DNA of 64,000 nt from JABCYV01 sp963696025 (GTDB taxonomy: Bacteria; Acidobacteriota; Terriglobia; Terriglobales; Acidobacteriaceae): NCBI GenBank assembly GCA_963696025.1, contig CAVOII010000016.1:116342-180341 (forward strand). Reading direction: 5' to 3'. The position numbers were made by a program, and so were the translations under genes. The notes beneath the pieces are model-generated. The model was not told the origin of the DNA and made no database searches. It worked only from the letters and a program-made list of their open reading frames with translations. Numbering within the stretch: the first letter of the stretch is position 1; each line of letters begins with the position of its first letter. This document shows, piece by piece, positions 1-9,040 of this stretch.

Positions 1-58
1 CATGATGCGCAAGTCAGGGCCAGCTCCGAAAAGCTTGACAGCGCGAGCAGGCCGATGA
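1..58 (+). CDS. 3' end of an upstream gene, probably the partner peptide-transport ATPase
   Basis: An open frame enters from the left edge (codons from base 2) and stops at the TGA at 56-58, which overlaps the ATG of the next gene in the form ATGA. Only about 18 residues are visible, rich in Lys, Arg, Ala and Pro. Peptide ABC importers usually encode two ATPases (DppD and DppF types) side by side and the next gene is the DppF type, so this is probably the DppD-type tail. That identity rests on context alone. Confidence 0.5.
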   Translation, partial: MMRKSGPAPKSLTARAGR

Positions 59-918
59 GTGAGATGAGAACCGGGCAGGCAACCCGAGCTGAACTCAAGC
101 CTGCGCTGGTTCGCGGCATAGGTTTGAGGAAGAGTTACGCACTGCGTGCTCCGTTTTCGCGAAAGCGGTCTTGCGTCGAAGCCCTGAAAGGTATCGATCT
201 GGAGGTCCCGCCGGGGTGCTTCACTGCGCTGGTCGGCGAGTCTGGCTGCGGAAAGTCTACGCTGGCGAGATGTTTGGCTCTTCTGGAGGAACCAGACGCC
301 GGGGAAATCTGGTTTGATGGACAGCAGATCAGGCCCAAGAAAAGCGTCCAATCGGCCGCGCTGCGAGCGGAAGTTCAATTGGTTTTTCAGGATTCAGCAA
401 ATGCTCTCAATCCCCGATTTTCGGCTGCCGAAATCGTGGCTGAGCCGCTCGCCATCCAGCGCCGCGCGACGGGCCGGGAATTGTTCGACGCGGCCTGCGC
501 CCTGATGGACGAAGTAGGATTATCGGCGGCTTGGGCAGATCGCCCGCCGCTAGAGTTCAGCGGCGGCCAACGGCAACGCATGGCCATTGCTCGTGCAATT
601 GCGTTGCGCCCGAAGTTCTTGATTCTCGATGAATCTCTTTCGGGCCTGGATCTGATGGTCCAGACCCAGGTCCTCGATCTGCTTCTAGAACTTCAAAGAA
701 AGTATTCTCTCACCTATCTGATGATTTCCCACGACTTGGATCTCGTTAGTCAAGTTGCGGATTTCGTCGCTGTCATGCATAGGGGCCAGATCGTTGAGCA
801 CGGAACCCGGCAGCAAGTAATCGAAGACCCACAACACGAATACACTCGGAGACTTTTAGCCTCGATTCCTGCGTGGGACTGTCGTGCGCTCGATGCTCTA
901 TCAGCGAGGAAATCATGA
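55..918 (+). CDS. Dipeptide/oligopeptide ABC transporter ATP-binding protein (DppF/OppF type)
   Basis: Cytoplasmic ATPase predicted to power peptide uptake through the two permeases that follow. In its 287 residues I see Walker A GESGCGKST at 61-69, Q-loop VFQD near 110-113, signature FSGGQRQR at 168-175, Walker B FLILDE at 188-193 and the switch His in SHD near 226. All catalytic motifs are intact. The start overlaps the stop of the preceding gene and its own stop overlaps the next start (ATGA), so translational coupling is likely. The family assignment is firm. The substrate (dipeptide, oligopeptide or other) cannot be read from the sequence. Confidence 0.93.
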   Translation: MSEMRTGQATRAELKPALVRGIGLRKSYALRAPFSRKRSCVEALKGIDLEVPPGCFTALVGESGCGKSTLARCLALLEEPDAGEIWFDGQQIRPKKSVQSAALRAEVQLVFQDSANALNPRFSAAEIVAEPLAIQRRATGRELFDAACALMDEVGLSAAWADRPPLEFSGGQRQRMAIARAIALRPKFLILDESLSGLDLMVQTQVLDLLLELQRKYSLTYLMISHDLDLVSQVADFVAVMHRGQIVEHGTRQQVIEDPQHEYTRRLLASIPAWDCRALDALSARKS

Positions 919-1877
919 GATACCTGGAACGCCGTCTTCTTCATGCGGTTCTGCTGCTGATTGGCGTGTCCGTGTTCTGCTTTCTTTTTGCGGATCTGGC
1001 CCCCGGCAGCTTCTTCGATGAGATGAAACTGAATCCGCAAATCTCTCGAGAAACAGTGGACGGCTTGAAGCACCAGTACGGTTTGGACCGACCGCTGCTG
1101 GTGCGATATTTCCGCTGGGTAGGGTCCGTGGCAAAAGGCGATTGGGGATATTCCTTCGCGTATGCATCGCCCGTCCAGCCATTGCTGAGTGGGCGCGCGC
1201 GGAACACCCTGCTGCTGACTGGTGTTTCAACCCTGATGGTCTGGGTCACTGCGATACCGATTGGGGTTTGGCTTGCAAGCCGGCGCGGTAGTTGGGTTGA
1301 TCGTCTTGGCCTGGGAACTACTTCGCTCTTGTTGTCAGTGCCAGAATTAGTAATAGCTCTAGTCTTTCTTTCTTTCGCTATCCGTACACGTCTGCTGCCG
1401 GTGGGAGGCATGGCTTCGCTAAAACTGGATCAGTCGTTATTCTGGGCCGGATTCTCGGACGTAGCCTCGCATCTGATTATTCCTTCTCTGGTTTTGGCAT
1501 CAGGCGCGCTGCCGATCGTGGTGCGCCACGTCCGTGCCAGCATGATCGAAGTTCTCGACGCTTCATTCATCCGGGCGGCGCGCGGGCACGGGCTGAATCC
1601 GACCAGGATCTTATTTCGTTACGCACTGCCGGCGAGTGCAAAGCCCTTGGTAACGCTGTTTGGGTTCTCGGTGGGTGGTCTGCTGAGCGGATCGCTTCTG
1701 GTAGAGGCAATCATGGGCTGGCCGGGGTTGGGGCCGCTTCTACTGGAGGCTTCCATGTCGAGAGACCTTCATGTTGTTGTCGGGGCTGTCATGTTGTCCA
1801 CTTTATTTATGGTCGCAGGGAATTTCATGGCCGATCTTCTATTAGTTGCGGTTGACCCGCGCATTCGGACGGAGTAA
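915..1877 (+). CDS. Peptide ABC transporter permease (DppB/OppB type)
   Basis: Inner-membrane subunit of the importer, about 320 residues. The first helix follows the charged start MRYLERRLL, and about six membrane segments follow. The cytoplasmic loop that docks the ATPase (EAA-like, RAARGHGLNP near residues 215-225) is present. The ATG at 915 is preferred over an in-frame ATG 42 bases upstream because it sits in the ATGA overlap with the ATPase gene and gives the usual DppB N-terminus. Just after its stop a 12-base unit is duplicated in tandem (1868-1879 and 1880-1891), repeating the stop and the Shine-Dalgarno-like GGAG of the next gene. Confidence 0.92.
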   Translation: MRYLERRLLHAVLLLIGVSVFCFLFADLAPGSFFDEMKLNPQISRETVDGLKHQYGLDRPLLVRYFRWVGSVAKGDWGYSFAYASPVQPLLSGRARNTLLLTGVSTLMVWVTAIPIGVWLASRRGSWVDRLGLGTTSLLLSVPELVIALVFLSFAIRTRLLPVGGMASLKLDQSLFWAGFSDVASHLIIPSLVLASGALPIVVRHVRASMIEVLDASFIRAARGHGLNPTRILFRYALPASAKPLVTLFGFSVGGLLSGSLLVEAIMGWPGLGPLLLEASMSRDLHVVVGAVMLSTLFMVAGNFMADLLLVAVDPRIRTE

Positions 1878-1895
1878 TAGACGGAGTAATAAAGG

Positions 1896-2933
1896 ATGAA
1901 GAACCGATCCAAGAGGGCATTGTGGGGCGCGCTGGGGTGTCTCGGGCTCCTGCATTGCATGGTTCTGTTCGCGGGGTTTGTTGCTCCGTACGACCCGACC
2001 GACCAGAATCGCGACTTGCCCTTCGCCCCACCGACGCATGTTCATTTGGTCGACACAGGTGGATCGCTGCATGTGCGGCCGTTCATTTACGCCTCGTCCG
2101 CTCGCCACGACGCACTATATCAATATGAAGAAAAGCGCGACCGCCCATACCCTCTGCATTTCTTTGTGCGGGGTCCCGAATACAAATTAGCAGGATTGTT
2201 TCGTTCCAATCTGCATTTGTTCGGCGTAGAGGCCCCAGCGGAGATCTTTCTCGCGGGCTCCGACAACTATGGTCGCGACCAGTTTTCGAGAATTCTGTAT
2301 GGCGGGCGCGTCTCGCTGGCGGCCGGTGTATTCGCAACCGGTGTAACTCTCTCGCTCGGATTGGTTCTCGGCACGCTTTCGGGCTTCTATGGAGGATGGA
2401 TCGACGAAGCAGTCATGCGCGTGGCCGAATTGTTTCTGGTCCTGCCATGGCTGTACCTGTTGCTCGCGGTTCGTGCGTTTCTGCCGCTTCACCTCAGCAG
2501 CATGCAGACTTTCTATCTTCTGGTTGGAGTGATCGGGACACTTGGATGGGCACGTCCAGCACGCCTGGTCCGTGGGATTGTCCTCAGCGCCAAAACTCGC
2601 AGCTACGTCATGGCTAGCCGGGGATTCGGGGCGTCCGATGTCCACATTCTGCGGCGTCATGTATTGCCTCATACTTATGGCGTCCTCCTGACGCAGGCGG
2701 CGCTACTCGTGCCGCAGTACGTAGTCGCGGAAGTGACTCTGTCATTTTTCGGGCTGGGACTCAGCGAGCCACTGCCGAGTTGGGGCAACCTGCTGGGCAG
2801 CTTGCAGCACTACAACGTTCTGGTCTCGTATTGGTGGATGTTCGCCCCGGGACTGGCCTTGACGGTTTTCTCTCTTGGTTACCTGGCGGTAGCGCATGCC
2901 GCGCAGCAGACGCTACAATCAGCCTCAATCTGA
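1896..2933 (+). CDS. Peptide ABC transporter permease (DppC/OppC type) with large periplasmic insert
   Basis: Second permease subunit, 345 residues. One membrane helix at about residues 8-30 is followed by roughly 100 residues of non-membrane sequence, including a GSDNYGRDQFSR motif typical of DppC. The BPD transporter core comes next, with an EAA-like loop (ASRGFGASD, about 235-243). The first periplasmic loop is longer than in textbook DppC, where the segment between helix 1 and the GTDxxGRD motif is usually 40-60 residues. A Shine-Dalgarno-like AAAGG precedes the ATG closely. It lies 18 bases after the DppB gene, in the same operon. Confidence 0.9.
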   Translation: MKNRSKRALWGALGCLGLLHCMVLFAGFVAPYDPTDQNRDLPFAPPTHVHLVDTGGSLHVRPFIYASSARHDALYQYEEKRDRPYPLHFFVRGPEYKLAGLFRSNLHLFGVEAPAEIFLAGSDNYGRDQFSRILYGGRVSLAAGVFATGVTLSLGLVLGTLSGFYGGWIDEAVMRVAELFLVLPWLYLLLAVRAFLPLHLSSMQTFYLLVGVIGTLGWARPARLVRGIVLSAKTRSYVMASRGFGASDVHILRRHVLPHTYGVLLTQAALLVPQYVVAEVTLSFFGLGLSEPLPSWGNLLGSLQHYNVLVSYWWMFAPGLALTVFSLGYLAVAHAAQQTLQSASI

Positions 2934-2951
2934 GTGGTGCCCTTCCTTACC

Positions 2952-4721
2952 ATGCGGCGACGCACATTGCTCGGGATCCTACTGCTGGTGGCTGTCGCCC
3001 CATGCTTTGCTTCGTCCGCGCCGCAACCGGTTTTAGCCAGTGAACAACTGCTAGTTAGCACCAATGAGATCGGCCGCTACGGCGGAACTCTGGTCGTGGC
3101 TGAACGCAGCGAACCGAAGACACTGAATCCGGTTATCGCCGCCGATGCACCTTCCCGCGAGGTGATCGGTTGCATGACCTCCGATCTGGTCCACATCAAC
3201 CGCAGTTCGCAGCGAACCGAACCAGCCCTCGCGGAGTCATGGACCCAGTCCCGAGACGGACGGACATTCATGCTCGAGCTGCGGCGCGGTTTGCGTTTCT
3301 CCGACGGCCAGCCATTCGACGCCGACGATGTGGTGTTCTCCTTTCAGGTATATCTGGATGAGAATGTCCACTCTCCCCAGCGCGATCTTTTGGTCGTAGG
3401 CGGAAAGCCAATTGGCGTCGAAAAACTCGGCTCCTACGCCGTCCGCTTCACACTGGCCCAACCCTACGCGGCCGCCGAGCGGATTTTCGATGGCCTCGCG
3501 ATGTTGCCGAAACATATGCTGGAAAAACCTTATCGCGAAGGCAAGTTTGCCCAGGTTTGGGGAGTGAGCACGCCCGCTACGGAGACCGCCGGCATGGGTC
3601 CGTTTCGTCTCAAGGAATATTCTGCTGGGCAGCGGATCGTCCTGGAACGAAACCCTTACTACTGGAAGATTGACCGCAATAAGCAACGTCTGCCTTATCT
3701 GGATGAATTAGCATTTATCTTCGTCGGGAGCGAAGACGCGCAAATCCTGCGTTTTCAGGCCGGCGATACCGACATCATTAGCCGGGTAAACGCAGAAAAC
3801 TACGCTCTGTTATCACAGGACGCGGCACGTCGGGGGTATGACCTTTTTGACCTCGGACCAAGCCTTGAATATAACTTCCTGTTTTTCAATCTCAATGATC
3901 TGACGGCGAAAAATCTGGGACGACTTGCTGCGGATCAGGCATGGTTTTCAGATGTGCGGTTCCGGCAAGCGGTCTCGGCGGCCGTGGACCGCGAAGGGAT
4001 TATCAAACTGGCTTATGCTGGGCGCGGCACGCCGCTATGGGGCAACGTTAGTCCTTCGAACAAAAATTGGGTCGACCCATCTCTACCTCATCCGACACGA
4101 TCCCTGGACCATGCGCGAGAGCTTTTGAAGTCAGCCGGTTTTTCCTGGCGTGGCGACGGACACCTGGTTGACCGGCAAGAGCGGGAGGTTGAATTCTCGA
4201 TCATTACTAGCTCGTCCAACGCGCAGCGGGGCCAGATGGCGACCATCGTGCAGGACGACTTGAGTAAATTGGGAATGAATGTCCACATCGTCTCTTTGGA
4301 GTTCCGCGCCTACCTGGACCGAATCTTTCAGAGCTTCGACTACGAAGCCGCGATCATGGGGCTGGGAGGCGGCGATGCTGATCCAAATCCAGAAATTAAT
4401 GTCTGGCTGTCGAGCGGCGGGACCCACGTGTGGCACCTCAATGAGGCGAAACCAGCGACGGAGTGGGAGGCCCAGCTTGATCAATTGATGCAGAAACAGA
4501 TGGTCGAGCTGAATTACCCTAAGCGAAAACGCCTCTACGATGAGGCGCAGGAAATCATCGCTCAAAATCTGCCGCTGGTTTTCTTGGCGACTGCCAATGT
4601 GCTGGTAGGCGCAAAGAAAGGAGTCGGAAATTTCACTCCCGCAATCCTGGCGCCTTCTACCCTTTGGAACGTAGACCAGATTTATCTCCGCACGAACCGC
4701 GCCGCCGGTGGACGGCCGTGA
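2952..4721 (+). CDS. Extracellular solute-binding protein, family 5 (peptide-binding)
   Basis: Predicted periplasmic ligand-binding component of the importer, about 589 residues. The N-terminus MRRRTLLGILLLVAVAPCFA is a standard signal peptide, which favours the ATG at 2952. An alternative GTG at 2934 abuts the DppC stop and would add six residues. Family 5 features include LAESWTQSRDGRTFMLELR, the segment FSDGQPFDADDVVFSF, and the FRQAVSAAVDREGI motif in the second lobe. There is no lipobox Cys, so it is probably soluble rather than lipid-anchored. Its 3' end overlaps the sigma factor gene by four bases (GTGA), tying peptide capture to the regulatory genes downstream. Confidence 0.92.
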   Translation: MRRRTLLGILLLVAVAPCFASSAPQPVLASEQLLVSTNEIGRYGGTLVVAERSEPKTLNPVIAADAPSREVIGCMTSDLVHINRSSQRTEPALAESWTQSRDGRTFMLELRRGLRFSDGQPFDADDVVFSFQVYLDENVHSPQRDLLVVGGKPIGVEKLGSYAVRFTLAQPYAAAERIFDGLAMLPKHMLEKPYREGKFAQVWGVSTPATETAGMGPFRLKEYSAGQRIVLERNPYYWKIDRNKQRLPYLDELAFIFVGSEDAQILRFQAGDTDIISRVNAENYALLSQDAARRGYDLFDLGPSLEYNFLFFNLNDLTAKNLGRLAADQAWFSDVRFRQAVSAAVDREGIIKLAYAGRGTPLWGNVSPSNKNWVDPSLPHPTRSLDHARELLKSAGFSWRGDGHLVDRQEREVEFSIITSSSNAQRGQMATIVQDDLSKLGMNVHIVSLEFRAYLDRIFQSFDYEAAIMGLGGGDADPNPEINVWLSSGGTHVWHLNEAKPATEWEAQLDQLMQKQMVELNYPKRKRLYDEAQEIIAQNLPLVFLATANVLVGAKKGVGNFTPAILAPSTLWNVDQIYLRTNRAAGGRP

Positions 4722-5302
4722 CTCCCGAAGCACCTCCGCCGGAGCTCGGCTGGTCGAATGAACGGTTGGTCCACGAGTGCCGCAACGGCAATCAAGCGGC
4801 ATGGTCCGCTTTGATCGAGAAGTATAAGAACTTGATCTTTTCGGTCCCCATCAAGTTTGGCTTGTCCCGCGAGGACGCGACCGATATTTTTCAGGCAGTG
4901 TGCCTCGACTTGCTGTCCGATCTGCATCATCTGCGCGAGCCTCGTGCCTTGCCGAAGTGGCTGATGCAGACTACGTATCACCGGTGTCTGCTTTGGAAGA
5001 AGCAACGGCTTACCCTCTTCGCGGACACGGCGATCACGGAGGAACCCGACGTTCCTGGCGTGGAGAAGCTGCCCGACGAACTGCTGCACCAGCTAGAACG
5101 AGAGCAACTCCTGCGAGAAACAATCCGTTCGCTCCCTTCGCGGTGCGCCCGAATGGTCCGGATGTTGTTTTTCGAAGACCCTCCCCGCCCCTATGAGGAC
5201 CTTGCGAAAGAGCTGGGAATTGCGACCGGCTCGATCGGCTTCATCCGTGGCCGATGCCTCAAGAAGCTGCGTCAACAACTTGAAGGTGAGGGATTCCGGT
5301 GA
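4718..5302 (+). CDS. ECF-type RNA polymerase sigma factor
   Basis: Alternative sigma factor of about 194 residues. Region 2 runs from NERLVHECRNGNQAAWSALI through the acidic DATDIFQAV segment to the WLMQTTYHRC helix. Region 4 covers the last 55 residues with a helix-turn-helix around YEDLAKELGIATGSIGFIRGR. The GTG at 4718 is chosen because it overlaps the binding-protein stop as GTGA. A longer frame opens at 4664 inside the upstream gene but adds no domain. It overlaps the next gene by GTGA as well. The position in front of a TPR-CHAT gene recalls acidobacterial and planctomycete sigma/CHAT pairs. The target promoter is unknown, and no classical membrane anti-sigma gene is adjacent. Confidence 0.9.
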   Translation: MTPEAPPPELGWSNERLVHECRNGNQAAWSALIEKYKNLIFSVPIKFGLSREDATDIFQAVCLDLLSDLHHLREPRALPKWLMQTTYHRCLLWKKQRLTLFADTAITEEPDVPGVEKLPDELLHQLEREQLLRETIRSLPSRCARMVRMLFFEDPPRPYEDLAKELGIATGSIGFIRGRCLKKLRQQLEGEGFR

Positions 5303-8163
5303 GCAAGCCCGGCGTTCTCGACAAGACAGAGCAACTCTTAGCCAAGCTGGCCGACATCACTGACCCAACCCAACGGTCGAGGTTTCTTTCTCGGAACAAA
5401 GGGCTGCTAAGTACCGAACTCGTCACTCGCTTGGCAGACCGCGTAAGAGAGGAAGTTCGACTGGATGTGCAGAAGGCGCTACAAACCGCAGAGGTGGCTC
5501 TTGCCATCGCCAATGAGCTCGGAGACCAAGAGTCCCAAGCGAAGGCCCGTCGCGCCAAAGCCAACGCGCTGTATTCGCGCGGCGAACACGCCTCGGCGGT
5601 CGACCTCCATCAACGGGCGGCGGCCCTGTTCGAAGCGGTCGGAAACACCCATGAAATGGCGCGTACCCTGAGCGGATCGATCCAACCGCTGCTTCTAATG
5701 GGGGAATATAGCCGGGCCTTCGCCGCGGGGGAGCGCGCCAAACAAATCTTTCTCGCGGAAGGAAATACCTGGCGGCTGGCGCGCCTCGAAATCAATATTG
5801 GCAACATTTACTACCGCCAGGACCGGTTTGAAGAGGCTCTGGCATGCTACCAGCGCGCTCATGATGGGTTGTCGCCAGAACAAGACCCGGAGGGGGTGGC
5901 CGCGGTCTTCAGCAACATGGCTACCTGCTATATCAGCCTCAATGCCTTTCCCAAGGCGCTCGAAGTGTACGGGCGGGTCCGCCAGTTTTGCGAAGAGCAC
6001 AACATGCCCCTGCTTGTGAGCCAGGCCGACTACAACATCGCCTACTTGTATTACCTGCGGGGACAGTACAGCAAGGCAATTGAACTGCTGCGCGCAGCAC
6101 GGCTGAACTGCAAGAAGATCAAGGACGCATACCACGGCGCTTTGTGCGATCTTGACTTGTCCGAACTCTATCTCGAGCTGAACCTGAGTTCGGAAGCGGC
6201 CGAGCTGGCGCAGCAGGGTTTCGAAGCCTTTCAAAAACTTGCAATGGGATACGAGAGCGCCAAGTGTCTGGCGTTTTCGGCAATTGCAGCCAGTCAGCAG
6301 GGGCACGCTTTTGAAGGCATCCAACAATTCTCGCGCGCGAGAGAGATATTCGTTCGCGAGAAGAACCAGGTCTGGCCCTTCCTTATCGACCTGTATCGCG
6401 CTCTGGTTTTCTTCAACGAAGGACGCCTCCCTGAGGCTCGCCGCCTGTGCACTGAGGCGAGAGACGCACTCCGGTCACTGCGGTTGTCGAGCAAGGCGGT
6501 CACCGCCGAACTCTTGCTGGCACGCATCGCTTTGCGGGCTGACGATAGCGGCACAGCGCTGCAATGCGCAGGAAAGGCGCTGAAAGAGTTATCCGAACTT
6601 GAGGCGCCGGTCCTCGCCTATACCGCACACCTGCTGATGGGCAAGGCCTACGCAGCCCGTCAGGATTCCGATATGGCATACATCGAATACTGCGCCGCCC
6701 GAGGCATTTTAGAGACGCTTCGTGGCGATCTGCGAAGTGAAGAACTAAAGATCTCATTCATCAAAGACCGTCTCGAGGTATACGAAGACCTGGTTGAGCT
6801 TTGTCTGGCGCGCAATCGGAGCCCGGCCGATGTTGAAGAGGCCTTCACCTATGTAGAGCAGGCCAAATCGCGCAGCCTGATGGATTTGTTCATCCGCCCC
6901 GCGCCAACCGTCTCTGAGACCGAGCCCGGGATGAGCGATCTGGTTCGCTCCATCCGCGATCTTCGTGAAGAGCTGAATTGGTACTACAACTTGATCGAGA
7001 AGGGGCAACTCCGGCCCGAGGCCCAGTCTCCGGAGCACGTGGAGTCCCTGCGAAAGCAGGCCGGGGTGCGCGAGAAGGAACTGCAGCGCATGTTGCAGGA
7101 AGCGACCGAGTCTGAAACAGCCCAGGCCGGTCTGCAGACTCCCACTCACCTGCCCATCGCGACCATCCGGGCTGCAATTCCTCCCGATACTGTTCTGGTG
7201 GAGTACTTCCGGGTCCGAGACCGCGTTCTGGCTTGTTTGCTGGGGCCACAGACGCTGCAGTTTGTTCCTGTCACCCTGGAACCGCTGGTGGCAAATATCT
7301 TGCGGCTCTTGCAGTTTCAACTTTCGAAATTCCATCTCCATCCCGACTATGTACAGCAATTTCAACTTGCATTGATGCAAGCGACCCAGGCCCACCTGAA
7401 AGAACTGTACGACGAACTCATCGCACCCATCGCATCGCAGATAGAAGCCACGCACCTCGTATTTGTTCCGCACGGAGCGCTACACTATGTTCCGTTCCAT
7501 GCGCTGTTCGACGGCAATCAGTACCTGATCGACCGGCACACCATCTCCTATTCGCCGAGCGCCAGCATTTTCTCCCTGTGCCAGTCGCGGAACGCCAACA
7601 CTTCGGGGCGTGCTCTCATCCTCGGAGTCCCCGATTCCCAAGCGCCCGCCATTCTGGAGGAGGTCAGAGAACTGGCGGATCTGCTTCCCGACTCAGAGCT
7701 CTTGGTGGGACGGGAAGCCAACGAACAAGCTTTGCGGAGCAAGGGCAGTCAAAGCCGATTGATCCACATCGCCACTCACGGCCATTTCCGCCAGGACAAT
7801 CCCATGTTCTCGGCCGTCCGGCTGGGCGATTCGTTTCTTAGTCTTTACGACCTCTACAATCTGCGGCTTCCCGTCGACCTGATTACCTTGAGCGGGTGCT
7901 CCACCGGACTCAATGTGGTTGCAGCCGGGGACGAACTGATCGGTCTGGCCCGCGGCCTGCTTCATGCCGGTGCCCAGTCGCTGGTTCTCAGTCTGTGGGA
8001 AGTACATGACCAGAGCACGGCAGAGTACATGAGGGTCTTCTATGAGTATCTCGAGCAGGGCAAGTCCAAGCCGATTGCGATTCGCCAGGCTATGCTGGAC
8101 CTACGCTCCCGCTATCCCCATCCTTATCAATGGGCTCCATTCATTTTGATAGGCAGAGTCTGA
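5299..8163 (+). CDS. TPR-repeat protein with C-terminal CHAT (caspase-like) domain
   Basis: A 954-residue, probably cytoplasmic protein with no signal peptide or membrane helix. Residues about 60-480 are an array of TPR helices (for example the segment with GNIYYRQDRFEEALACYQRA). A coiled-coil-like linker covers 540-620. The CHAT domain covers about 650-954. The CHAT catalytic pair is present: His827 in HIATHGHF (823-830) and Cys867 in LSGCSTG (864-870), so protease activity is plausible. CHAT proteins are caspase-related, and in some systems they cleave a dedicated partner once the TPR part senses a signal. Here the gene is coupled to an ECF sigma gene and lies upstream of a secreted subtilase. 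The substrate is unknown. Confidence 0.92.
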   Translation: MSKPGVLDKTEQLLAKLADITDPTQRSRFLSRNKGLLSTELVTRLADRVREEVRLDVQKALQTAEVALAIANELGDQESQAKARRAKANALYSRGEHASAVDLHQRAAALFEAVGNTHEMARTLSGSIQPLLLMGEYSRAFAAGERAKQIFLAEGNTWRLARLEINIGNIYYRQDRFEEALACYQRAHDGLSPEQDPEGVAAVFSNMATCYISLNAFPKALEVYGRVRQFCEEHNMPLLVSQADYNIAYLYYLRGQYSKAIELLRAARLNCKKIKDAYHGALCDLDLSELYLELNLSSEAAELAQQGFEAFQKLAMGYESAKCLAFSAIAASQQGHAFEGIQQFSRAREIFVREKNQVWPFLIDLYRALVFFNEGRLPEARRLCTEARDALRSLRLSSKAVTAELLLARIALRADDSGTALQCAGKALKELSELEAPVLAYTAHLLMGKAYAARQDSDMAYIEYCAARGILETLRGDLRSEELKISFIKDRLEVYEDLVELCLARNRSPADVEEAFTYVEQAKSRSLMDLFIRPAPTVSETEPGMSDLVRSIRDLREELNWYYNLIEKGQLRPEAQSPEHVESLRKQAGVREKELQRMLQEATESETAQAGLQTPTHLPIATIRAAIPPDTVLVEYFRVRDRVLACLLGPQTLQFVPVTLEPLVANILRLLQFQLSKFHLHPDYVQQFQLALMQATQAHLKELYDELIAPIASQIEATHLVFVPHGALHYVPFHALFDGNQYLIDRHTISYSPSASIFSLCQSRNANTSGRALILGVPDSQAPAILEEVRELADLLPDSELLVGREANEQALRSKGSQSRLIHIATHGHFRQDNPMFSAVRLGDSFLSLYDLYNLRLPVDLITLSGCSTGLNVVAAGDELIGLARGLLHAGAQSLVLSLWEVHDQSTAEYMRVFYEYLEQGKSKPIAIRQAMLDLRSRYPHPYQWAPFILIGRV

Positions 8164-8281
8164 GTGCCGAAATTTTTTGGGACCCCTATATTTTTCGACC
8201 TCCGGGCTCCCCTTCTTTACATAATTCAGAGAAGCGTGGCCGTGCTGCAGGTTCTGGTCCGCTTCCCCCGGCGGAGGTGCA

Positions 8282-8908
8282 GTGAAGCATTTCAGCGAAG
8301 CAGCATGGACAGATTTTGTCAGAGGTCTGTTCTCACCTGGCACGAGGGAAGAGATGCTGAACCATATCGAGGGCGGGTGTTCCAAATGCGAGGCAACCGT
8401 GCAAGTATGGCAAGAAGTCTTCTCGTTTGCCAAGCAGGAAAGCCTGTTGAACCCTCCGAGAGATACCGTTCACATGGTAAATAGCCAGTTCGCGGCCACT
8501 ACCTCAAAGCCGGCGGGCGGTGTTCGGCTTTTGTTCGATTCGTATCTGCAGCCCGCAGCCGCCGGAGTTCGTGGCCGAGTTTCAGCACGCCAGTTCCTGT
8601 TCGAAACCGACACGCACTTGATCGATTTGCGGCTCGAACCCCGGCAAGGGTTGAAACGAACCTCATTGATTGGACAGGTACTGACCCGACGTGGGATCAG
8701 TAGGGTGGCGAAAGACTTACCTGTTCGCTTGCAGAAAAGCGGGGCGGCGATTGCGGAAACCGTCACCAACCATCTTGGCGAGTTTCAACTGGAATTTGAC
8801 GCTGACCATGGCCTGAGTCTCGCCCTTGGTCAGGACGTAGAGCAAGAGCAACTAATCATCCTCCCCCTTTACGGCGTCAAGCCGGGAGAAGACGCGAGTT
8901 TGGCCTAG
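8282..8908 (+). CDS. Small protein with His/Cys anti-sigma-like motif and C-terminal regulatory-like beta domain
   Basis: A 208-residue protein from a GTG start. Near the N-terminus are His28, Cys33 and Cys36 in NHIEGGCSKCEA, resembling the zinc motif of anti-sigma (zf-HC2) proteins, though the His-to-Cys spacing is one residue longer than the usual HxxxCxxC. After about residue 120 it has a pattern like carboxypeptidase-regulatory beta folds (GQVLTRRGISRVAKDLPVRL, then TNHLGEFQLEF). No membrane segment is seen, so it would be a soluble zinc-binding regulator. It lies 118 bases after the CHAT gene and in the same direction. A link to the ECF sigma factor is plausible but not shown. Confidence 0.7.
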   Translation: MKHFSEAAWTDFVRGLFSPGTREEMLNHIEGGCSKCEATVQVWQEVFSFAKQESLLNPPRDTVHMVNSQFAATTSKPAGGVRLLFDSYLQPAAAGVRGRVSARQFLFETDTHLIDLRLEPRQGLKRTSLIGQVLTRRGISRVAKDLPVRLQKSGAAIAETVTNHLGEFQLEFDADHGLSLALGQDVEQEQLIILPLYGVKPGEDASLA

Positions 8909-9040
8909 CGGGCTCCCGCGCGGGCCGACTGGCCCAAAGGTAACCACGTGGCCAATTACGAGCGTCAATTTAGAAATTCCCGGCGTTGACCTAAACTGAA
9001 CCAACTGCCAGAGGATGGCTGAAAGTAAGAGGGGGAGTTC

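Noticed and set aside
5695..6327. A 210-residue antisense frame inside the CHAT gene, and similar long antisense frames (for example 26420-27616, 16.5 kb, 52.7 kb)
   Set aside because: High-GC coding strands commonly leave open antisense frames; none has motifs or ribosome sites.
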